Shown here in pieces: positions 46,159-54,966 of a stretch of 64,000 bases of DNA. Source of the stretch: Kocuria sp. cx-455 (lineage in GTDB: Bacteria; Actinomycetota; Actinomycetes; Actinomycetales; Micrococcaceae). A program made the translations under genes and the position numbers. The notes under the pieces were generated by a model that worked only from the letters and a program-made list of their open reading frames with translations, did not search any database and was not told where the DNA came from. The stretch covers positions 62,001-126,000 of the forward strand of contig NZ_JACXBS010000001.1 in the NCBI RefSeq assembly GCF_014698015.1, in the 5' to 3' direction. The number at the start of each line of letters is the position of its first letter. The first letter of the stretch is position 1.

Positions 46159-46197
46159 GAGTCGTCCTGCTTTCTGTGATTACCGGTGCTGACTGTC

Positions 46198-46518
46198 TCA
46201 GTCTGCGGTCGCGGGGGTGGCATTGGCCAGCAGTTGGCGAACCTGGTCGGGGGCATCTGCCGCTGCGGCAATGAAGTGGGTGTCCCTGGTGACCACGGTG
46301 GGAACCGTGGAGTTGCCGTCGTTCAGGGACGCCACGTACTCCTTGGCCGCGGAATCTTCCCAAATATTGGTCCACGTGGCCTTATGACCGTCGTCACCCA
46401 GCCCGTCTTCGAGGCGCTCGCAGAAGGGGCACCCTGGGCGCCAATAAATTGCGACGCCATTGTTGTCGATGTGCTTGAGTGCCTCGTCTTGTGAGACCTG
46501 CGGGTGCTGAGAGTTCAT
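46198..46518 (-). CDS. Mycoredoxin-like glutaredoxin
   Basis: A 106-residue glutaredoxin-fold protein with the active site CPFC (Cys30, Cys33) in YWRPGCPFCERL and the TVPTVV cis-proline motif. In actinobacteria such proteins (Mrx1) reduce mycothiol mixed disulfides. ATG is at 46518 after GAGGAGG. A SigR/SigH-type promoter lies upstream, and an AhpD-like gene is immediately downstream, consistent with a small thiol-stress operon. Confidence 0.88.
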   Translation of the reverse strand: MNSQHPQVSQDEALKHIDNNGVAIYWRPGCPFCERLEDGLGDDGHKATWTNIWEDSAAKEYVASLNDGNSTVPTVVTRDTHFIAAAADAPDQVRQLLANATPATAD

Positions 46519-46558
46519 GGACGTGGTGCCTCCTCGAATCGGATTGGTTCGCAGCTAT

Positions 46559-46584
46559 AACGACACAGTGGGACTATCGATTCC
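46559..46584 (-). promoter_or_regulatory. SigR/SigH-type promoter of the mycoredoxin operon
   Basis: On the minus strand GGAAT (46584-46580), 18 bases, then GTT (46561-46559) gives an exact match to the SigR/SigH pattern, 41 bases before the mycoredoxin ATG. The same pattern precedes trxB. Confidence 0.7.
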
Positions 46585-46661
46585 ATCCCACGCCAGAGGC
46601 TAAACCTCTTGAATATGCTAGAAGTCTTATACAACCTCTAAAGGGTTATTATGGCGATTTG

Positions 46662-46677
46662 GTTTCACGTGAAACCT
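46662..46677. other. Isolated parS-like site
   Basis: GGTTTCACGTGAAACC keeps the inner 14 bases of the parS palindrome except that both outer bases are changed symmetrically (T to G and A to C). It lies in the divergent spacer between mycoredoxin and PAP2, about 36 kb from the nearest clustered parS. Confidence 0.75.
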
Positions 46678-46742
46678 TCAGGCACGCAGTAGCCGACGCG
46701 CGATTTCAGCAATCATTCGGTGATGGGTGACACCATGGGTCC

Positions 46743-47591
46743 ATGACCTATCCGGCGCAGAAAACTTCCCCCTCGCCGGGCGGGTCCCCGTGGCGCTTGC
46801 CGCAGTTGCAACATCGGGTGGCCGTACCTCTGGTCACGGTGCTGTTGGTTGCAACCGTCGGTCGATTGCTGGTGGTTTCACCGGGAATCACGCACGGGGA
46901 GACCGCGTTGCTCGAGGGGCTCGTCCACTACCGCAACGCAGCCTATGATGCCATCGCCATGGTGATCCACGTTGTGTTCTCCAACGCGGGCATCGTGTTG
47001 ATCATTGCCATGATCACCGGGTGGCTGGCGGTTTTCCGGCGGAGACCTCTGGATGCCACGGCGTTCCTCATGACCTCGCTCATGGGCTGGGCCGCCATCG
47101 GTCTGGTCAAGGTCGCGGCGGAGCGTCCCCGTCCGTCCCTGCCGACAGGCGAGCAGCTCCTCCATCTCGAAGGAGCCACCTCATTTCCCTCCGGACACAC
47201 CGGCGGCGCGCTGGCCATCGTCTTGGCCCTGACACTGGTGAATTTCCGGTCGTCCAAACGCAACCGAATTCTATTGTTCGGGTTGGCAGCCGTGGCACTG
47301 GTCGGAGCAAGCCGAATATACGCTACGGCGCATTATCCCCTTGACGTGCTGGTTTCCATTCCAGTGGCCTGGGCGGGCGTGATGATCGGTTGTTCCCTGG
47401 CAAACTTGCTGGTGCCGGCGTTGGCGTACGGCTTCGGGTGGTCGCAGGCGGACCTCACGGTGACCGCTCCGGAAAGTACGCGAGTCACGACCGGCGCGAC
47501 CGCAGCGTCGTCGTGGCGCGAACCCGCCCTGGCAGAAGGAAGCCGCCCGGCCGTCGACCTGGGCGAGTCGGAAGCGGACCGGGCGGCCTGA
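46743..47591 (+). CDS. PAP2-family membrane phosphatase
   Basis: A 282-residue membrane protein with about six membrane segments. The three phosphatase motifs are present: KVAAERPRP, the FPSGHTGG motif and SRIYATAHYPLDV with its catalytic His. Likely substrates are phosphatidic acid or undecaprenyl pyrophosphate. The last 60 residues are a hydrophilic cytoplasmic tail. ATG is at 46743; the ribosome site is weak. Confidence 0.88.
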   Translation: MTYPAQKTSPSPGGSPWRLPQLQHRVAVPLVTVLLVATVGRLLVVSPGITHGETALLEGLVHYRNAAYDAIAMVIHVVFSNAGIVLIIAMITGWLAVFRRRPLDATAFLMTSLMGWAAIGLVKVAAERPRPSLPTGEQLLHLEGATSFPSGHTGGALAIVLALTLVNFRSSKRNRILLFGLAAVALVGASRIYATAHYPLDVLVSIPVAWAGVMIGCSLANLLVPALAYGFGWSQADLTVTAPESTRVTTGATAASSWREPALAEGSRPAVDLGESEADRAA

Positions 47592-47606
47592 GGGCGGCTG
47601 AAGAAC

Positions 47607-48020
47607 TCAGTCGTCCACGGTGTAACCCGCTTTAACGCACAGCACCGGGCATGAGGCCTCCAGCAGGATGCGCTGAGTGGTGGGCGCCATGATGAGCTTG
47701 CCCACCGGTGTGCGCTTGCGCGTGCCGATGACCAGCAACTCGGCGGTGACGCGTTCACATGCGTCCAGGATGGCGTCCGCGGGGTCGCTGTCCGGGTGAA
47801 CGGACACCAACTCGTGCTCGATACCGCTCTCGGCCAGAAGTTCTTGGTCTTCCGCAGATGCGGCCGGTGAGGCCTGCTCTGCGGGGCGGCCGAAGCGTTG
47901 CTTGGGTGCGGGGGCCTGGACGATGACCAGCTTGCTGGAGCGCAGTTTCGCTTCGTCGATGCCTGCCCGCAGGGCGGCTCGTCCGGCGGGGGTGGGCAGG
48001 TAGCCGACAACAATGCTCAT
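47607..48020 (-). CDS. Universal stress protein (UspA family)
   Basis: A 137-residue single USP domain with SIVVGYLPTPAGRAAL at the start. An ATP-binding-type C-terminal segment is visible as VIGTRKRTPVGKLIMAPTTQ followed by CPVLCVK. ATG is at 48020 after GGAGATAC. It lies 34 bases downstream of an APC permease on the same strand. Such Usp/permease pairs are frequent and may link transport to energy or stress state. Confidence 0.88.
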   Translation of the reverse strand: MSIVVGYLPTPAGRAALRAGIDEAKLRSSKLVIVQAPAPKQRFGRPAEQASPAASAEDQELLAESGIEHELVSVHPDSDPADAILDACERVTAELLVIGTRKRTPVGKLIMAPTTQRILLEASCPVLCVKAGYTVDD

Positions 48021-48054
48021 GGGTATCTCCCTGGGGCGTGTGGAATGAACGCGG

Positions 48055-49539
48055 TTAGCGGTCGGTGTCTTCGAGGTGTGCGAGATCTTCGGGGTGGTGG
48101 AACCGTGTGCGGCGGCCCGTGAACAAGCGGTCGTACAGGAAGTTCAGCAGCCAGAGGGCCACTCCCAGACCAATGAGGATCACGGCGATCTGGTACTCGA
48201 TGGGGTCCTGCGCCCACGGGCCCAGCAGGTAGGCACAGGTGATCACGCCCAGGTAGGGCAGCACCTTGGGGGCGTGGAAATAAGCGTGGTTTTCCTGGGA
48301 CTTGTCGCGGCGCAAAATAACGGCCGCGATATTGACCACGGTGAACACCGCCAACAACAGCAGCGCGGTGGTCCCGCCCAGTGCGGAGGCGGTTGACTTA
48401 CCCATGAAGTTGTTGACGATCAGGATCAGCAACATTCCCAGCACGGTGGTGAAGATGATGGAGGTCCACGGCGTGCGGCGTCCCGGGAGCACCTTTCCGA
48501 GGATCCCGGGAATCACGCCCTGGCGGGCCATGCCGTACAGCAAACGAGACGCCATGAGCATGTTGATCAACGCCGTGTTGGCCACCGCAATGATGGTCAG
48601 GAACGGGTAAATGGCATCGATCGGGATACCGGGCGCGCCAATGCGGACCACGTCCAGCAGGGGGGTGGTGGATTCGCCGAGCTGACCGATGGGAACGATC
48701 GCCACGGTGAAGACCGAGACCAGAATGTAAACCACCAGGGTGATACTCAGGCCCAGCAGCATGACGCGGGGGAAGTTCTTGGTGGGGTCCTTGGTCTCCT
48801 CGACCATGTTGACCGAATCCTCGAACCCCACGAAGGAGAAGAACGCCAGGGAGGTCACCGCGGTCAGGGCCATGAAAATGCCCTTGTCCTCGGAGGTTTC
48901 GAACACCACCGTCTGGCTGAAGTCCGCCTCGCCCTGGGATGCGGCCCAGAAGCCGACCAGGATCACGATCAGCAGGCCCGTGAGTTCAATGCAGGTGAGT
49001 ACCACGTTGAGTTTCACGGACTCGGACACACCACGCAGGTTGATCAGCGCCAGGATGCCCAGGAACACCATGGCCACCACGGTGATGCCGAACGGGCTCA
49101 AATCCAGGTGAAAGCCCTTGGCAAAGTTGGACGCCACGGCGGATGAGGCGGTGGCGGCCGATGTCAGGCCGGAACACAATACCGCGAACGTCACCAGGAA
49201 GGTCATGAAGTGAATGCCGAAAGCCTTGTGCGTGTAGAGCGCGGCGCCCGAGGCACCGGGGTACTTGGTCACCAGTTCGAGGTATGAGAACGCGGTGATG
49301 GTGGCCACCACGAACGCGATCAGGATAGGCGCCCAGGCGGCACCGCCGATCTCGCCGGCAATGTTGCCGGTCAGGGCATAGACACCGGTGCCCAGGATGT
49401 CGCCCACAATGAACAACAGCAGTAGGCCGGGTCCCATGACCCGTTTCAGTTCGTGGGATTCGCCGGACTTCGGATCGTTGCCTTTGACTTCCGCCGACGC
49501 CGCCGAGGCACCTTGGCCGGGGGATGTTTCGTTGCTCAT
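48055..49539 (-). CDS. APC family amino acid permease
   Basis: A 494-residue, 12-TM permease. TM1 carries the APC signature GDILGTGVYALTG, TM3 YPGASGAALY and TM6 FFSFVGFEDSVNMVEE. It has a hydrophilic N-terminus and a C-terminal RRTRFHHPEDL tail. ATG is at 49539 after AAGAGGT. The substrate is an amino acid or amine by family; the exact one is unknown. A single perfect DnaA box (TTGTCCACA, 49565-49573) is 25 bases upstream. Confidence 0.88.
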   Translation of the reverse strand: MSNETSPGQGASAASAEVKGNDPKSGESHELKRVMGPGLLLLFIVGDILGTGVYALTGNIAGEIGGAAWAPILIAFVVATITAFSYLELVTKYPGASGAALYTHKAFGIHFMTFLVTFAVLCSGLTSAATASSAVASNFAKGFHLDLSPFGITVVAMVFLGILALINLRGVSESVKLNVVLTCIELTGLLIVILVGFWAASQGEADFSQTVVFETSEDKGIFMALTAVTSLAFFSFVGFEDSVNMVEETKDPTKNFPRVMLLGLSITLVVYILVSVFTVAIVPIGQLGESTTPLLDVVRIGAPGIPIDAIYPFLTIIAVANTALINMLMASRLLYGMARQGVIPGILGKVLPGRRTPWTSIIFTTVLGMLLILIVNNFMGKSTASALGGTTALLLLAVFTVVNIAAVILRRDKSQENHAYFHAPKVLPYLGVITCAYLLGPWAQDPIEYQIAVILIGLGVALWLLNFLYDRLFTGRRTRFHHPEDLAHLEDTDR

Positions 49540-49678
49540 GAGTACCTCTTGCTACAAGTGGGCGTTGTCCACAACCGGCTGTGAGACCGAGGGTCGTGAC
49601 GCGGTGCCGAACGTAATTGCTACGTGAGGTCAATGTAGGCGATTCCCGTCACACTTGCCTAGGGCAACACGGTGTACA

Positions 49679-49715
49679 GAGCGCCCCGTACCTCGCCGAG
49701 AGGTGCGGGGCGCTC
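49679..49715 (-). terminator. Terminator of the POT transporter gene
   Basis: A 16-bp stem (49679-49694 with 49700-49715; GAGCGCCCCG outer arm, one G-T pair) with a short loop, downstream of the POT gene stop on the minus strand. Confidence 0.87.
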
Positions 49716-49747
49716 GCAACGGCCGGAGCGGCGTCGGCGGCGGAAAA

Positions 49748-51256
49748 TTACCGCACGCCGCGCATGAGGCGCGTGATGGGCTTGGCCAGCAGGAGCAGGA
49801 CTATACCCAGGATCGCGGTGATGATGCCCAGCGTGCCGAAGTATGCGCCTTCGGTGTCGGAGGTGTAGTAGACCGCGAGCACACCGGAGAGCGTGGTACC
49901 GAGTGAGACCGCCAGGTTGTTCAGGGCCACCATCTGGGCCGGGTACTTGTTCGGAGCCAGCTTGGTGGTCAGGGACAGGCCCACGGGGGAGAGCATGAGC
50001 TCACCGAGCGTGGCGATCAGCAGGATCAAGGCGATCCACAACAACGGAACGGATACGCGGCCCACCATGGGCAGGAAGGTCAGGAACGCGGCGCCAATGA
50101 GCAGCAACGCCAGGCCGAACTTGACCGGGGCGGGGGGTTGGCGGCGGCCCAGCTTGGTCCACGCGGCGGCGAACACGGGTGCCAACAGGATGATGAACAC
50201 GGGGTTGATCGACTGGACCCAGGACGGGGGCATTTCCCAACCGAAGAGGTTCAAGTTCAGGCGGGTGTCCGCGTAGATCGCGATCACCGTGAACTGCTGC
50301 TGGAACAACGCGAAGAATGCCGCGGTGGCAATGAACATGGGGATGAAGGACATCACGCGGGAGTGCTCGTCCGAGCTGAGATCCTTGTCGCGCAGCAGGA
50401 GAGCGAAAATCGCGACGGCCGCCACAATGACCACAACGGTGATGACATTGGCGAGGTTTGCCGCGTTCAGGATGCCGAGCAGCGCGGCCACGATGATGAT
50501 GGCAAGGACAGCCAGGGCAATGGCGATCCACTTGCCGTACTCCGAGCGGGGCAGCGGGTTGGGCACGTGGTGCATCGACTGGGGGAGCTTGCGGCGAGCG
50601 CGCGTGTAGAGGATCAGACCAATGGCCATGCCGATCGCGGCCAGGCCGAAGCCGAAGTGGAAGCCCCAGGCGTTCCACGCGGCGCCGGTCAGCAAAGGAC
50701 CGGCCAGGCCGCCGATGTTGACGCCCATGTAGTAGAGCGAGAAGCCGGCGTCACGGCGCGGATCTTCGCGCTCGTAGAGGTGGCCGACCATGTCGACACA
50801 CGTGGTCTTCAGGCCGCCGGAGCCAATGGCGATGCAGATCAGGCCAATGGCCAGACCGACCACATTGGGGATCAGAGCCAGTGAGATGTGACCCGCCATG
50901 ATGAGCAGCGCGGAGTAGAACATGGTCCGTTCGGAACCGAGCAGCCGGTCGGCGACCCACGCGCCCAGGATCGAGCTGAGGTAGACGCTACCGCCGTACG
51001 CTCCCACGATGCCCACGGCCACGTTCTCGGGGATTCCGAGACCGCCGTCCGTGACGGCGTAGTACATGTAGTACAGGACCAGGCCCTGCATGCCGTAGAA
51101 GGAGAACCGCTCCCACATCTCCACGCTGAACAGGTGGGACAGCATGCGCGGCTGGCCGAAGAATGTTTTTCCGCTGGGATCCTGCGGAGCTATGTGCGAA
51201 TTGGGGGTCACCGGCACGGTTGTGGCGCGCGGCTCTCCCGGGGTGTTGTGTGTCAT
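49748..51256 (-). CDS. POT family di/tripeptide:proton symporter
   Basis: A 502-residue transporter of the PTR2/POT family. Signatures are the EMWERFSFYGMQGLVLYYM segment in TM1, GAWVADRLLGSERT, and the YMGVNIGGLAGPLL motif in TM5. It imports small peptides. The ATG at 51256 is used; the adjacent in-frame TTG at 51265 is an alternative, and the ribosome site is weak in both cases. A strong hairpin follows the gene. Confidence 0.92.
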   Translation of the reverse strand: MTHNTPGEPRATTVPVTPNSHIAPQDPSGKTFFGQPRMLSHLFSVEMWERFSFYGMQGLVLYYMYYAVTDGGLGIPENVAVGIVGAYGGSVYLSSILGAWVADRLLGSERTMFYSALLIMAGHISLALIPNVVGLAIGLICIAIGSGGLKTTCVDMVGHLYEREDPRRDAGFSLYYMGVNIGGLAGPLLTGAAWNAWGFHFGFGLAAIGMAIGLILYTRARRKLPQSMHHVPNPLPRSEYGKWIAIALAVLAIIIVAALLGILNAANLANVITVVVIVAAVAIFALLLRDKDLSSDEHSRVMSFIPMFIATAAFFALFQQQFTVIAIYADTRLNLNLFGWEMPPSWVQSINPVFIILLAPVFAAAWTKLGRRQPPAPVKFGLALLLIGAAFLTFLPMVGRVSVPLLWIALILLIATLGELMLSPVGLSLTTKLAPNKYPAQMVALNNLAVSLGTTLSGVLAVYYTSDTEGAYFGTLGIITAILGIVLLLLAKPITRLMRGVR

Positions 51257-51382
51257 AACGTCCAATTCTGCACCTGTTGGGGGAGCGAATGCGACACTTG
51301 CGGGCCTGGTCGGCGGTGCGCGGTCCGGTTTTCTGCCCGGCGGCTGGGCTTACGCGAAGGGCGGGTCGCAGCCTCAACAGTG

Positions 51383-51418
51383 GAAAAACAACCCCGGATC
51401 CATTGCTGGAACCGGGGC
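51383..51418 (-). terminator. Terminator of the aldo/keto reductase gene
   Basis: The stem CCCCGG (51392-51397) / CCGGGG (51412-51417) extends by further pairs after one mismatch. On the minus strand it is followed by a T-rich tract (51390-51383). Confidence 0.8.
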
Positions 51419-51440
51419 CGTTTCACTGCGGCACTAGTGA

Positions 51441-52271
51441 TCAGTCGTTGAAGTCCTCCGGGGCGGAGCCGATGCGGCCGTCGTCGCGGGTGAGACCGTC
51501 GATCAGGGTGATCTCCTCGGAGCTGAGCGTGAGGTCCTGCGCGGCCCAGTTCTCCTCAATGCGTTCGGGAGTCACGGACTTGGGGAACACCACGTTGCCG
51601 ATGGCCAGGTGCCACGCAATGATGACCTGAGCCGGGGTGGCGTCGTGAGCCTTGGCGATCTGGGCGATGGTCTCGTCCTGCAGGTCGGCTTTGCCCTGAC
51701 CCAGCGGGGACCAGGCCTCGGTCACGATGTCGTACTTCGCATCCAGATCGCGCATGGCCTGCTGGTTGAAGTAGGGGTGCAGCTCGATCTGGTGCGCGGC
51801 GGGAATGTCACCGGTGTCGATGATGTCCTGGAAGGCATCCTCACCGAAGTTCGAGATACCGATGGACCGGGCCTTGCCCGATTTCTTGATCTCCTGGAAC
51901 GCCTTCCAGGTCTCCAGGTACTTACCCTTCTTCGGCTGCGACCAGTGAATGAGGTACAGGTCCACGTAGTCCAGGCCCAGACGTTCCAGGGAACCGTCGA
52001 TGGCCTTCAGCGCGGAGTCGTAGCCCTGGTCGTCGTTCCACAGCTTGGTGGTGATGAACAGGTCCTCGCGGGCAATGCCGCTCTTCGCGATGGCGCGGCC
52101 CACGCCTTCTTCGTTGCCGTAGATCTTGGCGGTGTCGATGTGGCGGTACCCAGTCTCGAGGGCCTTGGTCACCACTTCTTCAGCGACGTCCGGGTCGACC
52201 TGCCACACGCCGTAGCCGAACTGGGGAATGACATTGCCGTCATTGAGGGTCAGGTTTGCATTGCGAGGCAT
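51441..52271 (-). CDS. Aldo/keto reductase
   Basis: A 276-residue NADPH-dependent reductase of carbonyl compounds, (beta/alpha)8 barrel. The catalytic tetrad is visible: Asp and Tyr in HIDTAKIYGNEEGVG, Lys in TTKLWN and His in YLIHWSQP. The NADPH-phosphate loop PKSVTPERIEEN is near the C-terminus. ATG is at 52271 after AAAGGA. It resembles 2,5-diketo-D-gluconate reductase-type enzymes. The substrate is not known. Confidence 0.93.
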   Translation of the reverse strand: MPRNANLTLNDGNVIPQFGYGVWQVDPDVAEEVVTKALETGYRHIDTAKIYGNEEGVGRAIAKSGIAREDLFITTKLWNDDQGYDSALKAIDGSLERLGLDYVDLYLIHWSQPKKGKYLETWKAFQEIKKSGKARSIGISNFGEDAFQDIIDTGDIPAAHQIELHPYFNQQAMRDLDAKYDIVTEAWSPLGQGKADLQDETIAQIAKAHDATPAQVIIAWHLAIGNVVFPKSVTPERIEENWAAQDLTLSSEEITLIDGLTRDDGRIGSAPEDFND

Positions 52272-52397
52272 GAAAATCCTTTCGTAGGGAAACTATTTCC
52301 AGTGAACTCCCGTGCACGCGGCCCTGACAAGCAGTTAAGTTATGAGAGAAGTCATGGGCGTCAGGTGTATGTCAGCCAGTCATGATCAAATAGAGGT

Positions 52398-52820
52398 ATG
52401 AAGTTCAACTTCCGCCGTGTCAAAACTCCCGCGTACATCACCTCCATCGCCCTGGTGGTGATCGGTCTGCTGTTCGCGCTCGGTTCCGTGCCCGTGGCGG
52501 CGTGGATTTTCGTGATTCTGGGTATCGTGCTCAACGTCATGGCCGTCTCGATCACTGAGGTCAACGACACTCCTCGCGCCCCCCGCGAATTCAAGCGCTC
52601 CTCGGTGGACAACGGCACCCGCGTGGTGATTGAACCTGACGTGGACACTGAGCAGCAGGAGACCGTGCCCGCCCCCTCCAAAACGAAGTTTGCGGCTTCC
52701 ATCAAGGACGAGAAGCCGTCCAAGCGCATGGGCTCCTCCCCGCTGCGCGCCAACCTGGCCAACAAGTCGGGTTCGCGTCCCGCCAACCACCGCCCTCAGG
52801 ACTCGCACCAGGTCAAGTAG
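52398..52820 (+). CDS. Small membrane protein of unknown function
   Basis: A 140-residue protein with a basic start (MKFNFRRVKTP), two close membrane segments (about 12-30 and 33-52) and a hydrophilic Lys/Ser/Pro-rich tail of about 85 residues. AGAGGT directly abuts the ATG, so initiation may be leaderless or weak. I do not recognise the family. Downstream there are two hairpins (near 52835-52855 and 52862-52893). Confidence 0.65.
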   Translation: MKFNFRRVKTPAYITSIALVVIGLLFALGSVPVAAWIFVILGIVLNVMAVSITEVNDTPRAPREFKRSSVDNGTRVVIEPDVDTEQQETVPAPSKTKFAASIKDEKPSKRMGSSPLRANLANKSGSRPANHRPQDSHQVK

Positions 52821-52861
52821 ATCTTCCCCGTGTGACGACGACGCCGCTGCGTCGTCGCGAA

Positions 52862-52893
52862 AACGGCCTCTCACCTTCCGGTAAGAGGCCGTT
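52862..52893 (+). terminator. Hairpin after the small membrane protein gene
   Basis: A 10-bp stem AACGGCCTCT (52862-52871) with AGAGGCCGTT (52884-52893), between convergent genes ending at 52820 and 52923. Confidence 0.75.
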
Positions 52894-52922
52894 GGCATAT
52901 CCACGATGTGCACGTGGGATGG

Positions 52923-53636
52923 CTAGTTCATCGCCGCACCCTGATAGATCTGGCGGATCCGCGTATCGTCCAGGCGGGTTTCAATGCTCACGGTGTTCTC
53001 GGGATCGGAACGCAAGTAACGCACCGGCCCGTGTGCTCCCACGGTGAGTTTTTCGGAGTCCGAGGTGTTGTACACGGCATCCACCGGCGCTTGGAACCCG
53101 GGGCCCTGCACCGGGTTCACGGACAGCACCAGGTGAGCGGTGACGGTGTCCGAGACGCCGTTCTCATCGAAGGGTGACTCCACATCCACCTCGCGAATGA
53201 TGCCCACGCCGTAGCCGATCACTCCCGGCAGGCGGGTGGCCAGGTGACCCTGCGCGCGGGCGAAGGCTTTCTTCACGCTGGAGATCCACGTGATCGCGGC
53301 CAGTACCAGGATCACGGCAATCGCCCCCAACCACAGGCCGTTGTCGCTGTCCGCGTAACGCATCCAGCACAGCACGATGGCCAGCGCCGACACCAGCGGG
53401 ATCACCAAGATCATGGAATTGGCGAGTTTCTCGCGGGTGCCCACCTTGGCCGGCGCGGCGGGTGTCGCGGCAGCCGCCGCGCTGGTACCGGACGCAGCGG
53501 CGTCGGAAGCGACGTCGGCGGGCGTCGCGGTCGCGGACGGACCGCGTCGTAGCTGCTGCATGGCTTTGAGGTCGAAATCCCGGTCATCAACGGTAACGGG
53601 GGTGGGCCAGGTGTCCATGGAATCCATGGTTCCCAT
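52923..53636 (-). CDS. Two-TM protein of unknown function
   Basis: A 237-residue protein. After a hydrophilic, Ala/Pro/Thr-rich N-terminus (about 1-75) it has two membrane segments (SMILVIPLVSALAIVLCW and LWLGAIAVILVLAAITWI). A 110-residue C-terminal domain follows (GVIGYGVGIIREVDVESPFDENG and others), rich in beta-type sequence. The ATG at 53636 or one three codons later (53627) is possible; both have weak ribosome sites. It diverges from the CynX-type MFS gene with only 36 bases between. I do not recognise the family. Confidence 0.65.
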   Translation of the reverse strand: MGTMDSMDTWPTPVTVDDRDFDLKAMQQLRRGPSATATPADVASDAAASGTSAAAAATPAAPAKVGTREKLANSMILVIPLVSALAIVLCWMRYADSDNGLWLGAIAVILVLAAITWISSVKKAFARAQGHLATRLPGVIGYGVGIIREVDVESPFDENGVSDTVTAHLVLSVNPVQGPGFQAPVDAVYNTSDSEKLTVGAHGPVRYLRSDPENTVSIETRLDDTRIRQIYQGAAMN

Positions 53637-53672
53637 TATGGTGGCATGACGTCCTAGAGAGGTGGTCCATCC

Positions 53673-54923
53673 ATGCCCGAGCGTCCCGCTCAGCCCCCGG
53701 TCAACCGCGGCCACCGTGCCGGTTTGCTGCTGGTGGGGGTGTTGTTGCTGGGCGCGAACCTGCGCGCCGGCATTACCGCGGTGGGCCCCGTGCTCCCGGA
53801 GATCGAACAACAGGGTGGGTTGACCGGGTTCGAGGCGTCGCTGCTCGTGAGTCTGCCGCTCATCGCGTTCGCCGTGATCTCACCGTTCGCGCCGCGGCTT
53901 GCCGAGAGCCTCGGGTTGGAACGTGTCCTGGGTCTGGCGCTCGCCGTGCTGGCGCTGGGCATTGTCATTCGCTCCACGTCCGGGCCCGGTTTCATCTGGA
54001 TCGGCACCGTGCTGCTGGGGGCCGCCATTGCGGTGATGAACGTGCTGATCCCCTCGCTGATCAAACGCGATTGGCCGCACAAGATCGGCCCCATGACCGG
54101 TGTGTACCAGTCAGTCACCGCGCTCACGGCGGCACTCGCCTCCGGCGTGGTGGTCCCCATTGCGCAGGTGGCCCCGTCCGGCTGGCGCTTCGCGCTGGGG
54201 ATCTGGGCGGGTACGGCAATCATCGGTCTGGCAGTGTTCCTGCCGTGGATCCTGGGTCGCCGCAAACCCACCACGGACCTGCCCGGCCGTCCCGACCTGC
54301 GCGACGAACACGGGGCATTGCGGACGACGCCGCCCGCTCGCCGCCACGCCAAACTCCCCTTGGGTTCGGCGCTGGCCTGGCAGGTCACCGCGTACATGGG
54401 GCTGCAGTCCACCGTGTACTACACAATGGTCACGTGGCTTCCGGCGGTGCAGGTGTTCAACGGTGCGAGCGCGGTTGCGGCAGGGTGGTACCACTTCGCG
54501 TTCCAGGCGTGCGGGCTGGTGGGCACCCTCTTCGCGGCGGCCATGATCCCCAGGACCCGCAGTCAGTCCGGGCTGGGCATCCTGTTCACCAGTTCGGCCG
54601 TGATCGGTGTGATCGGGCTGCTGACCATGCCCGGGCTGTCACTGGTGTGGGCGCTGTTCATCGGCTTCTGCACCGGCGGGGCCATCGTCCTGGCCATGGC
54701 GCTGTTCGGGCTGCGGACCGTGGATTACCACCAGGCGGCCGGACTGTCCTCCATGGCGCAGAGCATCGGCTACCTGCTGGCCGCACTGGGTCCGGTCATG
54801 ATCGGCGTGCTGCGTGATGCCACGGGAACCTGGACCATTCCGCTGCTCACGATTCTCGGGGTGATCATCCTCCAGGGTGTGTTCGTGGCGCTCGCCGGAC
54901 GCAACCGCACGCTGCCCGCGTAG
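53673..54923 (+). CDS. MFS transporter, CynX/NimT (cyanate permease-like) family
   Basis: A 416-residue, 12-TM transporter. LLGANLRAGITAVGPVLPEI in TM1 and YQSVTALTAALASG in mid-protein are typical of the CynX/NimT branch of the MFS. ATG is at 53673 after AGAGAGGT. No cyanase or related gene is nearby, so the substrate is open. Confidence 0.87.
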   Translation: MPERPAQPPVNRGHRAGLLLVGVLLLGANLRAGITAVGPVLPEIEQQGGLTGFEASLLVSLPLIAFAVISPFAPRLAESLGLERVLGLALAVLALGIVIRSTSGPGFIWIGTVLLGAAIAVMNVLIPSLIKRDWPHKIGPMTGVYQSVTALTAALASGVVVPIAQVAPSGWRFALGIWAGTAIIGLAVFLPWILGRRKPTTDLPGRPDLRDEHGALRTTPPARRHAKLPLGSALAWQVTAYMGLQSTVYYTMVTWLPAVQVFNGASAVAAGWYHFAFQACGLVGTLFAAAMIPRTRSQSGLGILFTSSAVIGVIGLLTMPGLSLVWALFIGFCTGGAIVLAMALFGLRTVDYHQAAGLSSMAQSIGYLLAALGPVMIGVLRDATGTWTIPLLTILGVIILQGVFVALAGRNRTLPA

Positions 54924-54966
54924 GGCGGGCGAGCGGCGTCGCCGGTCGTCGTCGATCGTCGACGAG

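Noticed and set aside
46479-46730. An 83-codon plus-strand frame over the isolated parS site
   Set aside because: It overlaps the mycoredoxin promoter and start, has no ribosome site and no recognisable domain.
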